A stretch of DNA of 64,000 nt, taken from positions 1,776,001-1,840,000 of the forward strand of contig NZ_LBMJ01000001.1 of the NCBI RefSeq assembly GCF_001413925.1. The letters run 5' to 3'. Positions 25,511 through 35,037 of the stretch are shown piece after piece. A model generated the notes under the pieces. That model worked only from the letters and a program-made list of their open reading frames with translations. It was not told where the DNA came from and did no database searches. Each line of letters begins with the position of its first letter. Position 1 is the stretch's first letter. The translations under genes and the position numbers were made by a program. Origin of the DNA: Nonlabens sp. YIK11. GTDB taxonomy: Bacteria > Bacteroidota > Bacteroidia > Flavobacteriales > Flavobacteriaceae.

Positions 25511-26383
25511 TTATTTACTCTTAAAAGGTCGGGTCATTTGCCCACCTAAATCCTCAGGAAAATCTTCGTCTCCCGCAAATCCCAATTCTAGATTGGGGTC
25601 GTGATAGGGAACATGCGCCGTTCCAAAAAGATAGTCCCAGACGCTGAGCGACAAACCATAATTCATCCCGTATTTATGGTTTTCAGGAAGTTCTCTAGCG
25701 TGGTGCCACAAGTGCATTTTGGGATTGTTCAAAATATATTTGAATGGCCCATAATCCCAGTTGAGGTTTGCGTGATTTAAATGACCAATGAATACGCCCA
25801 ACATGTGGACCACAAAAAACTGTTGGATCCCAAAACCTATCATTGCGAGTGGCACGTATTGTAAGGTCTTATAAATGATGGTTTCCATAAAATGGAATCT
25901 AAATTGTGCTGCAAAACCCATTTCCTTGACGCTGTGGTGCACCTTATGAAATTCCCACAACCACTGAACTCTATGTAATAATCTGTGAATGTTCCACTGG
26001 ATAAAATCTGCGACTATAAACATAAGAAGCAGTTGTGACCAGGCTGGCCAGCTGCGTACTTCAAATGCGACCACATTCTCTAACCCAACATAATGCAGCA
26101 AGTCGTTGAACAATTGAACACCTACGTTTGATAGTGCATTATAACCTATTAACGAGAACAGGAAAAAATTGAAGAAGAGGTAGAATAGATCCAACCAAAA
26201 ATCCTTGCGGAAAATCTTCTGGTCTTTTCTCCACGGCAACCAGATTTCCAGCCCAAACACTAAAAGCGACAAACCTACCAACCAATAGAAATAGTTATCC
26301 CAAGCAGGCTGTGTTATCTCGCTCCACAGGTAATTACCATAATCAGTAAATGAGTTGAGTAGTATATCTAGATAGATTTCCAT
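25511..26383 (-). CDS. Sterol desaturase / fatty acid hydroxylase family membrane di-iron protein
   Basis: 290 residues with about five hydrophobic segments. The three histidine clusters of the family are present: HRLLHR and EFHKVHHS (about 133-152), HLNHAN (about 197) and MHLWHHAREL (about 222), forming the di-iron site. It carries out O2-dependent hydroxylation or desaturation of a lipid, with substrate unknown; flavobacteria use related enzymes on carotenoids and fatty acids. It stands alone, and the gene is convergent with the regulator to its left. Confidence 0.92.
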   Translation of the reverse strand: MEIYLDILLNSFTDYGNYLWSEITQPAWDNYFYWLVGLSLLVFGLEIWLPWRKDQKIFRKDFWLDLFYLFFNFFLFSLIGYNALSNVGVQLFNDLLHYVGLENVVAFEVRSWPAWSQLLLMFIVADFIQWNIHRLLHRVQWLWEFHKVHHSVKEMGFAAQFRFHFMETIIYKTLQYVPLAMIGFGIQQFFVVHMLGVFIGHLNHANLNWDYGPFKYILNNPKMHLWHHARELPENHKYGMNYGLSLSVWDYLFGTAHVPYHDPNLELGFAGDEDFPEDLGGQMTRPFKSK

Positions 26384-26451
26384 GAACAGTTGAGTCGGTT
26401 TTTAACGGTATTTCTTACCCATTGGGACTTAGTATAGAAGCTATACTTTCC

Positions 26452-26459
26452 TATTTTTG
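26452..26459 (+). promoter_or_regulatory. Candidate -7 element of the GH13 gene
   Basis: TATTTTTG matches TAnnTTTG exactly, 20 nt before the ATG. The -33 box is not clear. Confidence 0.4.
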
Positions 26460-26479
26460 AGAAGATCTAAAAGTACAAA

Positions 26480-28150
26480 ATGAAGAACTTCTTATTATCC
26501 ATATGCATTGTCGCTTTATGTGCAAGTTGTAACTCTAATAAAAACCCAGATACTGTTCCAACAGTGCAAGCTGAGACTTACTTTGATTGGGATGCAGCAA
26601 ATGTATATTTTCTCTTGACAGATCGATTTAACAATGGGGACACTGCAAACGATACTATAGTCAAAAGAGATGAAGAAACTGCGGTTTTAAGAGGCTTTGA
26701 AGGCGGAGATTTTGCAGGAATACAGCAAAAAATAGAAGAAGATTACTTTACAGATCTAGGTGTGAATGCCATCTGGCTCACGCCCATTTTTGAACAAGTA
26801 AAAGGTGGCGTTGATGAAGGCACCGGCTTTACATATGCGTATCATGGATATTGGGCTAAAGACTGGACGGCAGTAGAGCCATCCTATGGTACCATGGAAG
26901 AATTTAAGGAACTTGTGAAAGCTGCTCATGGTAAGAACATCAGAATCTTACTCGACGTGGTAATAAATCACACAGGACCTGTAACAGCGCAAGATCCACA
27001 GTGGCCTGACGATTGGGTACGCACTGGACCTACCTGTACCTATCAGGATCAAGAAACTGCGGTAAGCTGTACGCTAACCAATAATTTACCAGACATAAGA
27101 ACAGATAGCACTACCGAAGTTGAGCTACCACAACTACTAGCCGAAAAATGGAAGCAGGAAGGCCGTTATGAACAAGAGAAGGAAGAGTTGGACACATTCT
27201 TCAAAAACTCTGGACTGGCAAGAACACCTGTCAACTACATCATCAAATGGGTGACTGACTATGCTCGCGAGACCGGTGTGGATGGCTTTAGAATTGATAC
27301 CGTTAAACATGTCGAAGAAGAAGTATGGACCACTTTCATAGAGCAATCCAGGATCGCATATGAAGAATGGAAAGACAATAATCCTGATGAGATGATTCAT
27401 GATGATGAGTTCTTTATTCTTGGCGAACTCTACGGTTACTATGCTGCAGGTGGTCGGGATTATTATTTTAACGGCAATCCAGTCAATTACTTTGATTCTG
27501 GATACGATGCGATGATCAATTTTGGCTTTAAAGAAGATGCCAAAAAAGATTATAAATCACTGTTCACCCAATATCAGTCTATCATTGACAGTCTTAATGC
27601 TTCTACTACCACTAGTGATGTGGCATTTATGAACTACATCAGTTCCCATGATGATGGCCAGCCATTGGATCCCATGAGAGAAAATTCACTGGAAACTGGC
27701 ACTAAACTTTTGCTAACCACGGGAATGTCACAAGTCTATTATGGTGATGAAACCGCAAGAGTTCTTATGGCAGAAAACGCACAAGGTGACGCTAATTTGC
27801 GTACCAACATGAATTGGGATGGTATTGATCAAAATACTTTAAGGCATTGGCAAAAACTGGGAACCTTTCGTAGTAAGCATCCAGCGGTTGGTGCTGGTAA
27901 GTCATATGATTTAGCTCATGATGGGCCTGGATATGTGACCGCCAGGCTTTATGAAAAAAATGACTACAAAGACGACGTCATCATAGGTGTTGGATTGCCT
28001 GATGGTAACACAACGATAGATGTTTCCAAAGTTTTCAAAGATCAAAAACAGCTCAATAATGCTTATACGGATCAAACCCTTGAAATCAAAAACGGTAGAG
28101 TAGAAGTAATGGCCCAAAATGGTGTCGTGCTCATCGAATCTCTCAAATAG
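26480..28150 (+). CDS. GH13 alpha-amylase family glycoside hydrolase, lipoprotein
   Basis: 556 residues. Lipoprotein signal MKNFLLSICIVALCASC. The TIM barrel carries the four GH13 regions: LDVVINHTG (I), DGFRIDTVKH with nucleophile Asp about 273 (II), ILGELYG with acid/base Glu about 316 (III), and YISSHDDG with the transition-state Asp about 391 (IV). A C-terminal beta domain follows. It should cleave alpha-1,4-glucans such as starch or glycogen at the cell surface or in the periplasm. There is no SusC/D pair next to it, so it is not in a classical starch locus. Downstream of the stop lies an exact palindrome copy. Confidence 0.94.
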   Translation: MKNFLLSICIVALCASCNSNKNPDTVPTVQAETYFDWDAANVYFLLTDRFNNGDTANDTIVKRDEETAVLRGFEGGDFAGIQQKIEEDYFTDLGVNAIWLTPIFEQVKGGVDEGTGFTYAYHGYWAKDWTAVEPSYGTMEEFKELVKAAHGKNIRILLDVVINHTGPVTAQDPQWPDDWVRTGPTCTYQDQETAVSCTLTNNLPDIRTDSTTEVELPQLLAEKWKQEGRYEQEKEELDTFFKNSGLARTPVNYIIKWVTDYARETGVDGFRIDTVKHVEEEVWTTFIEQSRIAYEEWKDNNPDEMIHDDEFFILGELYGYYAAGGRDYYFNGNPVNYFDSGYDAMINFGFKEDAKKDYKSLFTQYQSIIDSLNASTTTSDVAFMNYISSHDDGQPLDPMRENSLETGTKLLLTTGMSQVYYGDETARVLMAENAQGDANLRTNMNWDGIDQNTLRHWQKLGTFRSKHPAVGAGKSYDLAHDGPGYVTARLYEKNDYKDDVIIGVGLPDGNTTIDVSKVFKDQKQLNNAYTDQTLEIKNGRVEVMAQNGVVLIESLK

Positions 28151-28171
28151 ATCTCTGTTGTCTTAAGAGTT

Positions 28172-28187
28172 CGCTTTCGCGAAAGCG
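28172..28187. repeat. Dispersed 16-bp palindrome, exact copy
   Basis: Intergenic, 21 nt after the GH13 stop. Confidence 0.95.
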
Positions 28188-28288
28188 AGCTTATCATTCT
28201 ATCTTTATCTCATAGCAAAATCCCCTTTTTGGGGTATTTACTCGCGCTTTTATTTTAGTCATATTTGGTCTGAACCAAAACGATCATT

Positions 28289-31200
28289 ATGTCTAAAACT
28301 TTACTTTACACCGCAATTCTATCTTTTGTAGGCTTTTTTTCGAGCGCACAATCAACTGGTTTTTTTACTGGAGCTTATCGTTTGAGCAGCAGCTCTAGCG
28401 CGTTGACAGGTCAACCTGTCTTTGATGAAGGTTTTGTTGAAGTGATTGAATTGTCCAACTCGAGATTTCGCTACATACAATTACAGCCATACCCAGGATT
28501 TGCACAGTCAGGTATCGTACTGACCCTCGATTTGATCGATAACGAAATAAGAATACCATTGACAGATACTGGTGTTCAATGCGGCGGTAACCCAAGCGTC
28601 TTGTTGGGGCCTGCGCAAAATGGAACGAATCCTTATAATGAAAGTGATGGCGATGAGAGTTTTGAAATCGTGATACTTGAAGATGCGAACAGTAGCTGTA
28701 TTGCTCAACCGCAACCCGTAACGCTAACGTTTACCGCAGTTCCTGATGATGTGACAGTTGTTGTTGATGACGCATTTGAACAACACCTTATAGATATAGG
28801 TCTAGATGATGTTCTTGATGATTATGTACTTACCACTAATATAGAAACCGTTACCAGTCTTGAGATGGTGGAAAAAGGAATTACCGATTTAACTGGTATC
28901 AAAGCATTTACAGCTCTTGAATTGCTTGACGTTAATTCAAATGCTATAAGTCAATTGGATTTACAGGAAAATGCAGCTTTAACCACTTTAATTGCCGCAA
29001 ATAATAACATAGGCGATAATTTTACCTTGCCCAACTCACTTCAATTACTGGAATTACAGAATAATGGAACTACACAGTCAGATTATTCTCAGTATGTAAA
29101 CTTGACTACGCTTATCATATCTGACAATGCGATTAGTGCTAATCCTGTTTTTCCTTCAAATTTGGAAGTTCTTGATGTGAGCCGTAATGGCTTTACTGCT
29201 TTAGATGTTTCAAGCACCACATCACTAACTGACTTGAAGGCAGATGGAAACTTAAATTTGTTGGAAATCGATTTGCGTAATAATAACAACGCTAGCCTTT
29301 CCAACTTTAGTGCTGTGGATAATGTGTCTTTAGCTTGTGTCTCTGTTAGCGACGTGGATTATATGACGACGACTTTTCCTAGCGCGCTTGATGAAGGTGT
29401 GAATTATACTTTCAGTTGTACCAATACAAACCTGACTTTTGTTCCCGATGATAATTTTGAACAAGCTCTTATAGATCTTGGCCTTGATGATACACTTGAC
29501 AACTACATATCAACCGAAACCGCACAAGGTGTTACCATTCTAAACCTAAACCAAAAAGGAATTTCAAACCTAAGAGGTCTAGAAAGCTTTACTTCATTAG
29601 ACTCTTTATATATAAGCAATAATCCTCTGGACAGGCTTGACGTTAGTGATAAGCCTAATTTGAAGTTATTGTTTGCATCAGGTAGCTCTTTGTCATCCAT
29701 TGATTTAACCAATAATACTGGACTTTTAAAATTAAACCTCGACTTTAATACAATATCTCAGATAGACTTAAGTGCAAATAGTAATCTGGAACTTTTCAGG
29801 ATTCAGGCAAATCGAATTACTTCGCTTGATTTGAGTGGTGCCGTGGCGTTAAAACAGATTCTTGCTGGAGGAAACTCCTCGCTTGCTTCTTTAGATGTTT
29901 CACAAAACCCTAATCTTGAATACTTCGATGTTTTATTTTGCCCCAATGTAACTAGTGTCGATTTTACCAATAATCCAGAACTCAATTATTTTAGGGCTGG
30001 TTATGGACAAAATGGAGATCCTTCTACCGGTATTCAGTCATTAGATTTTTCCAACAATCCTAAAATGAAACAGATAATCTTTACTGGTAGTGGTATCACA
30101 TCATTTGACCCCACTAATCTATTGGAACTTGAAACCCTATGGATGGATAACGCTAGATTAAGTGCCATAGATGTGACCCAGAATCAGTTACTTACCTATT
30201 TAAATGTGAGCAGAAACTCCATAAGCGAGCTGGATATTAGTCAAAACACAGAATTGCTCGAATTTTATGCTGCTAGCAACTTAATGACCCAAGTAGATGT
30301 CTCCAACAACGATAAGCTTACAAATCTAGATGTGAGCAGAAATGCTATTTCAGAACTTCTGGTAGATAACCTAACGCAATTATTTTTTATAGGTGCAGCG
30401 AGTAATAATCTGACCACTATGGATTTAAGTAATAATCCTAAGCTAGAGATCGTGTATTTAGATCGCAATCAATTGGTAAGCCTTAATATAGCTAACGGAG
30501 CAAACGAGTTACTACGTTTAAACGATCCAAACGATCCTAACCCTGATCTCTTCCGGTTTACTGCTATTGAAAATCCAGATCTCACCTGTGTTACAGTGAG
30601 CGATCTTGCCTATATGAACAATAATTTCCCAAATAACGTAGGAGCTGCAAGTTATTCTCTCGATTGTGATGATATAGGCTCTACACCATTATCTGATGAT
30701 GGGCTTGAGCAGTTGCTGGTAGAATTGGGACTAGACGATTCTGTGGATGGTGAGATTGATAGTTCAACAGCAAATAATCTAAAGAGCCTTGTCCTGTCCA
30801 ATGGAAATTTGGGAACATTCAATGATCTTGGGAAATTTCCGGCGCTGGAAAACTTAGAAGCTTCAGGAAATATGATCACCACGATCGATTTGAGTGGTAA
30901 CCCTAATTTAATAGAAGTTGATTTGAGTGATAATAACCTAACCACAATTGACTTAACCAACAACCAGGAATTACAAACCCTCAACTTACAGAATAATGCT
31001 CTCACAGGATTGACATTGAAGTCAGCCACTGGTGAGTTGAAAACATCTTTTAGCGCCACTGCTCTAGAAGCACTTAAAGAACTGTATGTGGACAACAATC
31101 CGATTAGCGAATTAGACATAACTGCAAATACTAATCTAGAGGTTGTTTCTGCTCCTAATACAATGCTCACAGCTCTAGATGTTTCAAGCAACGGTAAGCT

Positions 31201-31876
31201 CAAAGATCTTCTGGTTTCAAATAATCAGATCACAGAACTCAATCTGGAGAATAACGCGCTATTGGAAACCATAAAAGTTAGCTCTAACAACTTGACTGAT
31301 CTCACCACTTCAAACCTTTCAAACCTCGACGTTTTAGAGGCAGATTCGAATCAAATAGTGAGTCTGGACCTTAGTGCAAATTCCAATTTGAGGAAAATCA
31401 TTGTAAATGACAATGCACTTACTTCTTTGAATCTGGATAATGGTGCAAATGAACTACTCTTGCCCAATAATCCACAAGAACCAGCTAACGAAGACCTGTG
31501 GTATTTCAATGCCAAAAACAACAGCGGTCTAAGTTGTGCCAAAGTGAGCAACGTGGATTATATGAGAAACAATTTTGGGTCCAATATTGACGCGACAACC
31601 AGTTTCAATGCAACATGTGGTACGGCAAGCATAGACTCGACAGATCTGATCATCAGCTTTTATCCTAATCCAGTAAACAACCAGCTTTACATCAACTCAA
31701 GCGTGGGAATTATTCAGAAGGTCAGAATTTACGACATAGCTGCGAGAGTATTGAAAACCGTACCTAGTAATGATTCTAGTGTGACTCTAAATCTTGGAGA
31801 TCTTGCCACCGGTAATTACTTCATGGAAATCCATACAGATCAAGGAGTATCTAAGAAGCAATTTGTAAAAAAATAA
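28289..31876 (+). CDS. Large T9SS-secreted leucine-rich-repeat protein
   Basis: 1195 residues. Signal peptide about 1-20 (FVGFFSSAQ). An N-terminal beta domain (about 21-150) is followed by three LRR modules. Each starts with a DD-x-FEQ-x-LIDLGLDD-type segment (about residues 157, 383 and 800), and the modules close with C-x-(K/T)-VS-x-x-(D/A)-YM (C at about 350, 770 and 1085). The repeats are of the L-x-x-L-D-(V/L)-S-x-N kind. The final about 75 residues (SFYPNPVNNQLYI ... GNYFMEIHTDQG) are a type A T9SS sorting domain. It is therefore exported and attached to or released from the cell surface. LRRs imply protein or glycan binding; no catalytic domain is seen. Confidence 0.92.
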   Translation: MSKTLLYTAILSFVGFFSSAQSTGFFTGAYRLSSSSSALTGQPVFDEGFVEVIELSNSRFRYIQLQPYPGFAQSGIVLTLDLIDNEIRIPLTDTGVQCGGNPSVLLGPAQNGTNPYNESDGDESFEIVILEDANSSCIAQPQPVTLTFTAVPDDVTVVVDDAFEQHLIDIGLDDVLDDYVLTTNIETVTSLEMVEKGITDLTGIKAFTALELLDVNSNAISQLDLQENAALTTLIAANNNIGDNFTLPNSLQLLELQNNGTTQSDYSQYVNLTTLIISDNAISANPVFPSNLEVLDVSRNGFTALDVSSTTSLTDLKADGNLNLLEIDLRNNNNASLSNFSAVDNVSLACVSVSDVDYMTTTFPSALDEGVNYTFSCTNTNLTFVPDDNFEQALIDLGLDDTLDNYISTETAQGVTILNLNQKGISNLRGLESFTSLDSLYISNNPLDRLDVSDKPNLKLLFASGSSLSSIDLTNNTGLLKLNLDFNTISQIDLSANSNLELFRIQANRITSLDLSGAVALKQILAGGNSSLASLDVSQNPNLEYFDVLFCPNVTSVDFTNNPELNYFRAGYGQNGDPSTGIQSLDFSNNPKMKQIIFTGSGITSFDPTNLLELETLWMDNARLSAIDVTQNQLLTYLNVSRNSISELDISQNTELLEFYAASNLMTQVDVSNNDKLTNLDVSRNAISELLVDNLTQLFFIGAASNNLTTMDLSNNPKLEIVYLDRNQLVSLNIANGANELLRLNDPNDPNPDLFRFTAIENPDLTCVTVSDLAYMNNNFPNNVGAASYSLDCDDIGSTPLSDDGLEQLLVELGLDDSVDGEIDSSTANNLKSLVLSNGNLGTFNDLGKFPALENLEASGNMITTIDLSGNPNLIEVDLSDNNLTTIDLTNNQELQTLNLQNNALTGLTLKSATGELKTSFSATALEALKELYVDNNPISELDITANTNLEVVSAPNTMLTALDVSSNGKLKDLLVSNNQITELNLENNALLETIKVSSNNLTDLTTSNLSNLDVLEADSNQIVSLDLSANSNLRKIIVNDNALTSLNLDNGANELLLPNNPQEPANEDLWYFNAKNNSGLSCAKVSNVDYMRNNFGSNIDATTSFNATCGTASIDSTDLIISFYPNPVNNQLYINSSVGIIQKVRIYDIAARVLKTVPSNDSSVTLNLGDLATGNYFMEIHTDQGVSKKQFVKK

Positions 31877-31944
31877 GACCAGCAGTTTCAGATAATTGAT
31901 AGTTCGACAAGTCTTTTTACAGTGAATGGGTATGTTAAAGAGTT

Positions 31945-31960
31945 CGCTTTCGCGAAAGCG
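31945..31960. repeat. Dispersed 16-bp palindrome, exact copy
   Basis: Intergenic, 69 nt after the LRR gene and 113 nt before the PPOX-type gene. Confidence 0.95.
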
Positions 31961-32073
31961 AGCTCTTCATAAATATCGTCGCTCGTTAACATATTTTGGC
32001 AGTATCCAGATAAAATTGATATTTAGTTGGCTATCGTGCGTTGTAAACCTCAATATCTTTAAAATAAAAAGAT

Positions 32074-32577
32074 ATGAGCACAAAAAATTTATCCAACGAC
32101 GAGGCACAACAGAAATATAAAAAAATGGTAGAAAGCATCGATTTTGCCATGATGCTAACACATTTAGACCAGACACCACTGCACGCGATACCTATGAGTA
32201 CCAAGCGAGTGGATGACAATGGAACCACATATTTCCTGAGCAATGCAGACAGTGAACACAATGCCAATATTGAAAGCGATTCCAGATGTCAATTGCTGTA
32301 TTCTGAAAAGCACTCCATGGAATTTTTAAGTGTCTATGGAAAGGCCGTGATAACACGTGACAAGGCTTTGATTCATGATTTATATTCTTCAAGTGATGAC
32401 AATTGGTTTGATGGTAACGATGATCCTAATATTACGGTGATTACGTTCCACCCAGAAGAAGGTCACTATTGGGATTCAAAATCCAATGCTTTGGTGAGCT
32501 TATTCAAAATGGGCTATGGCGCCATCACTGGTGAAAAAATGGATGTAGGTGAATCTGGTAGTCTTGATAATATCTAG
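32074..32577 (+). CDS. Pyridoxamine 5'-phosphate oxidase-like (general stress protein 26 type) protein
   Basis: 167 residues with a split-barrel flavin-binding fold. AMMLTHLDQTPLHAIPMSTKRVDDNGTTYFLSN resembles the start of stress-protein-26 family members, and TVITFHPEEGHYWDSKSN is the typical C-terminal half (Y-W-D motif). It probably binds FMN or F420-like cofactors, with function unknown. It is followed closely by a DUF3140 gene, which is itself often linked with stress genes. No signal peptide. Confidence 0.85.
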   Translation: MSTKNLSNDEAQQKYKKMVESIDFAMMLTHLDQTPLHAIPMSTKRVDDNGTTYFLSNADSEHNANIESDSRCQLLYSEKHSMEFLSVYGKAVITRDKALIHDLYSSSDDNWFDGNDDPNITVITFHPEEGHYWDSKSNALVSLFKMGYGAITGEKMDVGESGSLDNI

Positions 32578-32638
32578 TAGATCAAGTGATCTAGAAGATT
32601 AAGTTTTTTCAATTACTAAACAGGAGTGACAAGTACAG

Positions 32639-32977
32639 ATGGCAGATTACGATAAAGAAGAAGTTTGGGATGAATTTCAAACCAAACAAAATATGACGAG
32701 TAAAGAGTTGGAAGACTGGTTGGAAACTGACGAGTCTAAAAACGCTGGAAAGGAAATGGACAATGGTGAGACCATAGGTCATTCTAGTGGTCGTAGTATT
32801 TTGAAAATCAAGAGTAAAAACAAATCTGACCTGACTAGGGCGAACTGGGATAAGATCAATGAAACTGTAGGTTACTATCATCAGAACTTGCATGAATCCC
32901 AAAAGCCAAGCAGTGATGTGGAAACCAGCCCATGGTACTATGCCCTTAAAAATTGGGGACATGACGCTTTAAAATAA
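32639..32977 (+). CDS. DUF3140 family protein
   Basis: 112 residues, soluble and highly charged. MTSKELEDWLETDESKNAGK, then GHSSGRSILKI and SPWYYALKNWGHDALK at the C terminus fit the DUF3140 family as I know it. Function not established. A GGAG-like sequence precedes the ATG. It is probably cotranscribed with the PPOX-type gene 61 nt upstream, and a strong terminator follows. Confidence 0.85.
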   Translation: MADYDKEEVWDEFQTKQNMTSKELEDWLETDESKNAGKEMDNGETIGHSSGRSILKIKSKNKSDLTRANWDKINETVGYYHQNLHESQKPSSDVETSPWYYALKNWGHDALK

Positions 32978-32994
32978 TTGAAACAAAGAATTAG

Positions 32995-33027
32995 AAAAGC
33001 CCGATCGAATTGATCGGGCTTTTTTTA
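32995..33027 (+). terminator. Intrinsic terminator after the DUF3140 gene
   Basis: AAAGCCCGATC-GAATT-GATCGGGCTTTTTTT: a near-perfect stem followed by T7. Confidence 0.93.
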
Positions 33028-33069
33028 TCCAATGCTTTTCTAAGGCTATGATGCCTTATCAAGCTGTCA

Positions 33070-33834
33070 TTAGATTCCTAAGGCTTGACCGCCGCCTACT
33101 TGAATGGTTTCTGCAGTGAGGAATGCTGCATCTTTACTGGCTAGAAATGATACGACTCCAGCCACATCTTCAGGTTGACCAAGCCTACCTAGCATGATGT
33201 TATTGGCCCAGGATGCAAAGACTTCAGGTTTAGTTGATTTTATCTGCGCGTGGAAAGGCGTATCTATGGTTCCTGGAGATACCGCATTGACGCGTATTCC
33301 ATATTCTGCAAGATCTTTTGCAAGAGCTCTTGTAATCGTGTGAACTCCAGCCTTAGGAGTTCCATAAATACCAGCGCCAGGTCCACCGGCATTCCATCCA
33401 GTATTAGAGGTGTAGTTGATAATGGTAGGATCTTCGCCTTTTTAAGAAACGGAATCGCAGCTCTAGAGGCAAAAAAACAGAGTCCAGATTCAAAGCCATC
33501 ACAGACCGATAGAATTCCGTTGTCATTTCTTCAAATCTTGAACGGCCACCTAGACCACCAGCATTGTTGACCAGCACATCTATCTTACCGTATTTCTCAC
33601 CTATTTTTTAATGTGGTCCGTTACAAGTTCATCTTTAGTAACGTCAAAGCCTACATACTCTGCTGTAATTCATTCAGCTTTTAATTCAGACACGCGATCT
33701 GCTCGAGCTTGATCATCGATACCGTTCAATACTACAGTATAACCATAATTACCTAACCTTTTTGCTATGGCAAATCCTATACCGCCAGTAGCTCCGGTTA
33801 TGACGGCTATTTTTCTGTTTGATTCTTTAAAGTT
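33070..33834 (-). pseudogene. Decayed SDR gene next to uronate genes
   Basis: Read through all frames, the minus strand encodes an SDR: NFKESNRKIAVITGATGGIGFAIA, then NNAGGLGGR, an S of NYTSN, Y-G-T-P-K for the YxxxK site, and the C-terminal TAETIQVGGGQA. It is broken by a TGA at 33670-33672 (in KAE-stop-ITAEY, Gly expected) and by three single-base contractions in homopolymers (A/T tracts at 33604-33609, 33471-33477 and 33439-33443). The in-frame ATG is also missing (TAG AAC where ATG AAC is expected). Neighbouring GntR and KdgF genes suggest it was a uronate (DEH-type) reductase. The clustering of five lesions in 0.76 kb, against flawless long ORFs elsewhere, argues for true decay over sequencing error. 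Confidence 0.82.
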
Positions 33835-33841
33835 CTAATTT

Positions 33842-34558
33842 TTAGTTTTGGTTATTTTCGTTCTGGTTGCAGTATTTATAAAGCTCTAAAAAGTGTGTTT
33901 TCATCATTGCATTTGCCGCAACCGCATCTTGTTCTTTGATGGTCTTATAAATCGCTTCATGCTGGCTTATATCTTTGATCGCCTGGTCTTTGCCGCAAAA
34001 GTGGTGTTTCTCAAAGTTTGTAATGATTCCTGGAGTTATGAATAACATCAAGGTTCTCAAGGTCGTGTTCCCACTAGCTCTCGCAATGGCCAGATGGAAA
34101 AGCAGGTCTTCCTGTACGGCGCTCTCACCATTGAGTACCTTTTCTTGATAGGCTTCCATCGCTGCTTTGATGTTCTTCAATTCTTCCTGCGATCTATTTT
34201 TAGCTGCAAGACAGACCGTTTTAAGCTCCAACAGAATTCTGGTTTCCACCAGCGATTTGAAATCAGGTGTTTCCAGGTCCATGATATCATCTATCATTCC
34301 ATTCATCGCGGTCACGCCTATGTTTGCTACAAAGGTTCCGCTTTGAGGGACGCTATAGACAAGTCCATAGAATTCCAATTTTTGAATGGCTTCCCTAACA
34401 ATATTTCTGGGTACCCGAAACTTGTCTGCAAGTACTCTTTCAGACGGCAATTTATCTCCAGGCTCCAGATTTTTATTGTTGATCAATTGCTTGATATCTG
34501 CAATGATCAATTTCTGGATGCTGGCCTTCTCATTGATTATGAATTTGTCTACTCTCAC
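33842..34558 (-). CDS. GntR/FadR-family transcription regulator
   Basis: 238 residues from a GTG at 34556-34558, 13 nt after the KdgF stop. An ATG at 34604-34606 would overlap that gene by 35 nt and add 16 residues, so I prefer the GTG. The winged helix (about 15-75) reads NKNLEPGDKLPSERVLADKFRVPRNIVREAIQKLEFYGLV, followed by an all-helical FCD effector domain (about 95-230) with DLLFHLAIARASGN and LFLELYKYC-type His/Asp metal ligands. It would repress the local uronate genes until a keto-sugar binds. Its targets here are the KdgF gene and the broken SDR, so it may now be largely idle. Confidence 0.88.
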   Translation of the reverse strand: MRVDKFIINEKASIQKLIIADIKQLINNKNLEPGDKLPSERVLADKFRVPRNIVREAIQKLEFYGLVYSVPQSGTFVANIGVTAMNGMIDDIMDLETPDFKSLVETRILLELKTVCLAAKNRSQEELKNIKAAMEAYQEKVLNGESAVQEDLLFHLAIARASGNTTLRTLMLFITPGIITNFEKHHFCGKDQAIKDISQHEAIYKTIKEQDAVAANAMMKTHFLELYKYCNQNENNQN

Positions 34559-34571
34559 AATATTGGTTTTA

Positions 34572-34922
34572 TTACATAAAATCTTCTCGTATTGGCGAGA
34601 ATACATCGATCAACATACCAGCCTCAAGGCATAAAGCGCCGTGCATGACGTTAGTTGGAATGTAAAAACTGTCGCCAGTTTTCAATTTTTTAGTCTCGCC
34701 ATCTATGGTCATTTCAAAAGCGCCACTCTCGACATAGGTCACTTGAGAATGATGATGCTGGTGCATCGCACCTACACCGCCTTTTTCAAAGTGCACTTTT
34801 ACAAGCATGATCTTGTCGTCATAACCCATTATTTTGCGTTTCACGCCTTCACCTACGGTTTCCCATTCTTGATCTGCGTCAAAAAGAAACTCTTTACTTG
34901 TTCCGAATGATTTCATCTTCAT
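34572..34922 (-). CDS. kdgF: KdgF-like cupin (uronate ring opening)
   Basis: 116 residues from the ATG at 34920-34922; two other in-frame ATGs are within 18 nt. One cupin domain with HQHHHSQVTYVESGAFEMTIDG and PTNVMHGA, giving the metal-binding His residues. KdgF converts 4,5-unsaturated uronates released by alginate or pectin lyases into linear keto sugars. It is the first gene of a KdgF-GntR-SDR run on the minus strand; no lyase, transporter or KdgA/KdgK is in the window. Confidence 0.85.
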   Translation of the reverse strand: MKMKSFGTSKEFLFDADQEWETVGEGVKRKIMGYDDKIMLVKVHFEKGGVGAMHQHHHSQVTYVESGAFEMTIDGETKKLKTGDSFYIPTNVMHGALCLEAGMLIDVFSPIREDFM

Positions 34923-35037
34923 ATGAATTGATTTGACCATACCAATAGGGTCCGGTCCATTTATAATTTTTGTTATTAACTGTCATATCGTGATCGGTGT
35001 CCTTTTCATGATCTCTCAATGTCACGATGAGCATTTG

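Noticed and set aside
28395..31551. Many minus-strand frames opposite the LRR gene
   Set aside because: Side effect of the repeated Leu/Asn/Ser codons; the plus strand has a signal peptide and a T9SS domain.
33070..33834. Explaining the SDR lesions purely as sequencing errors
   Set aside because: Three homopolymer contractions fit that idea, but the TGA substitution and lost start do not, and no other gene in 64 kb, including the 4.5-kb gltB, shows such errors. Raw reads could still change this.
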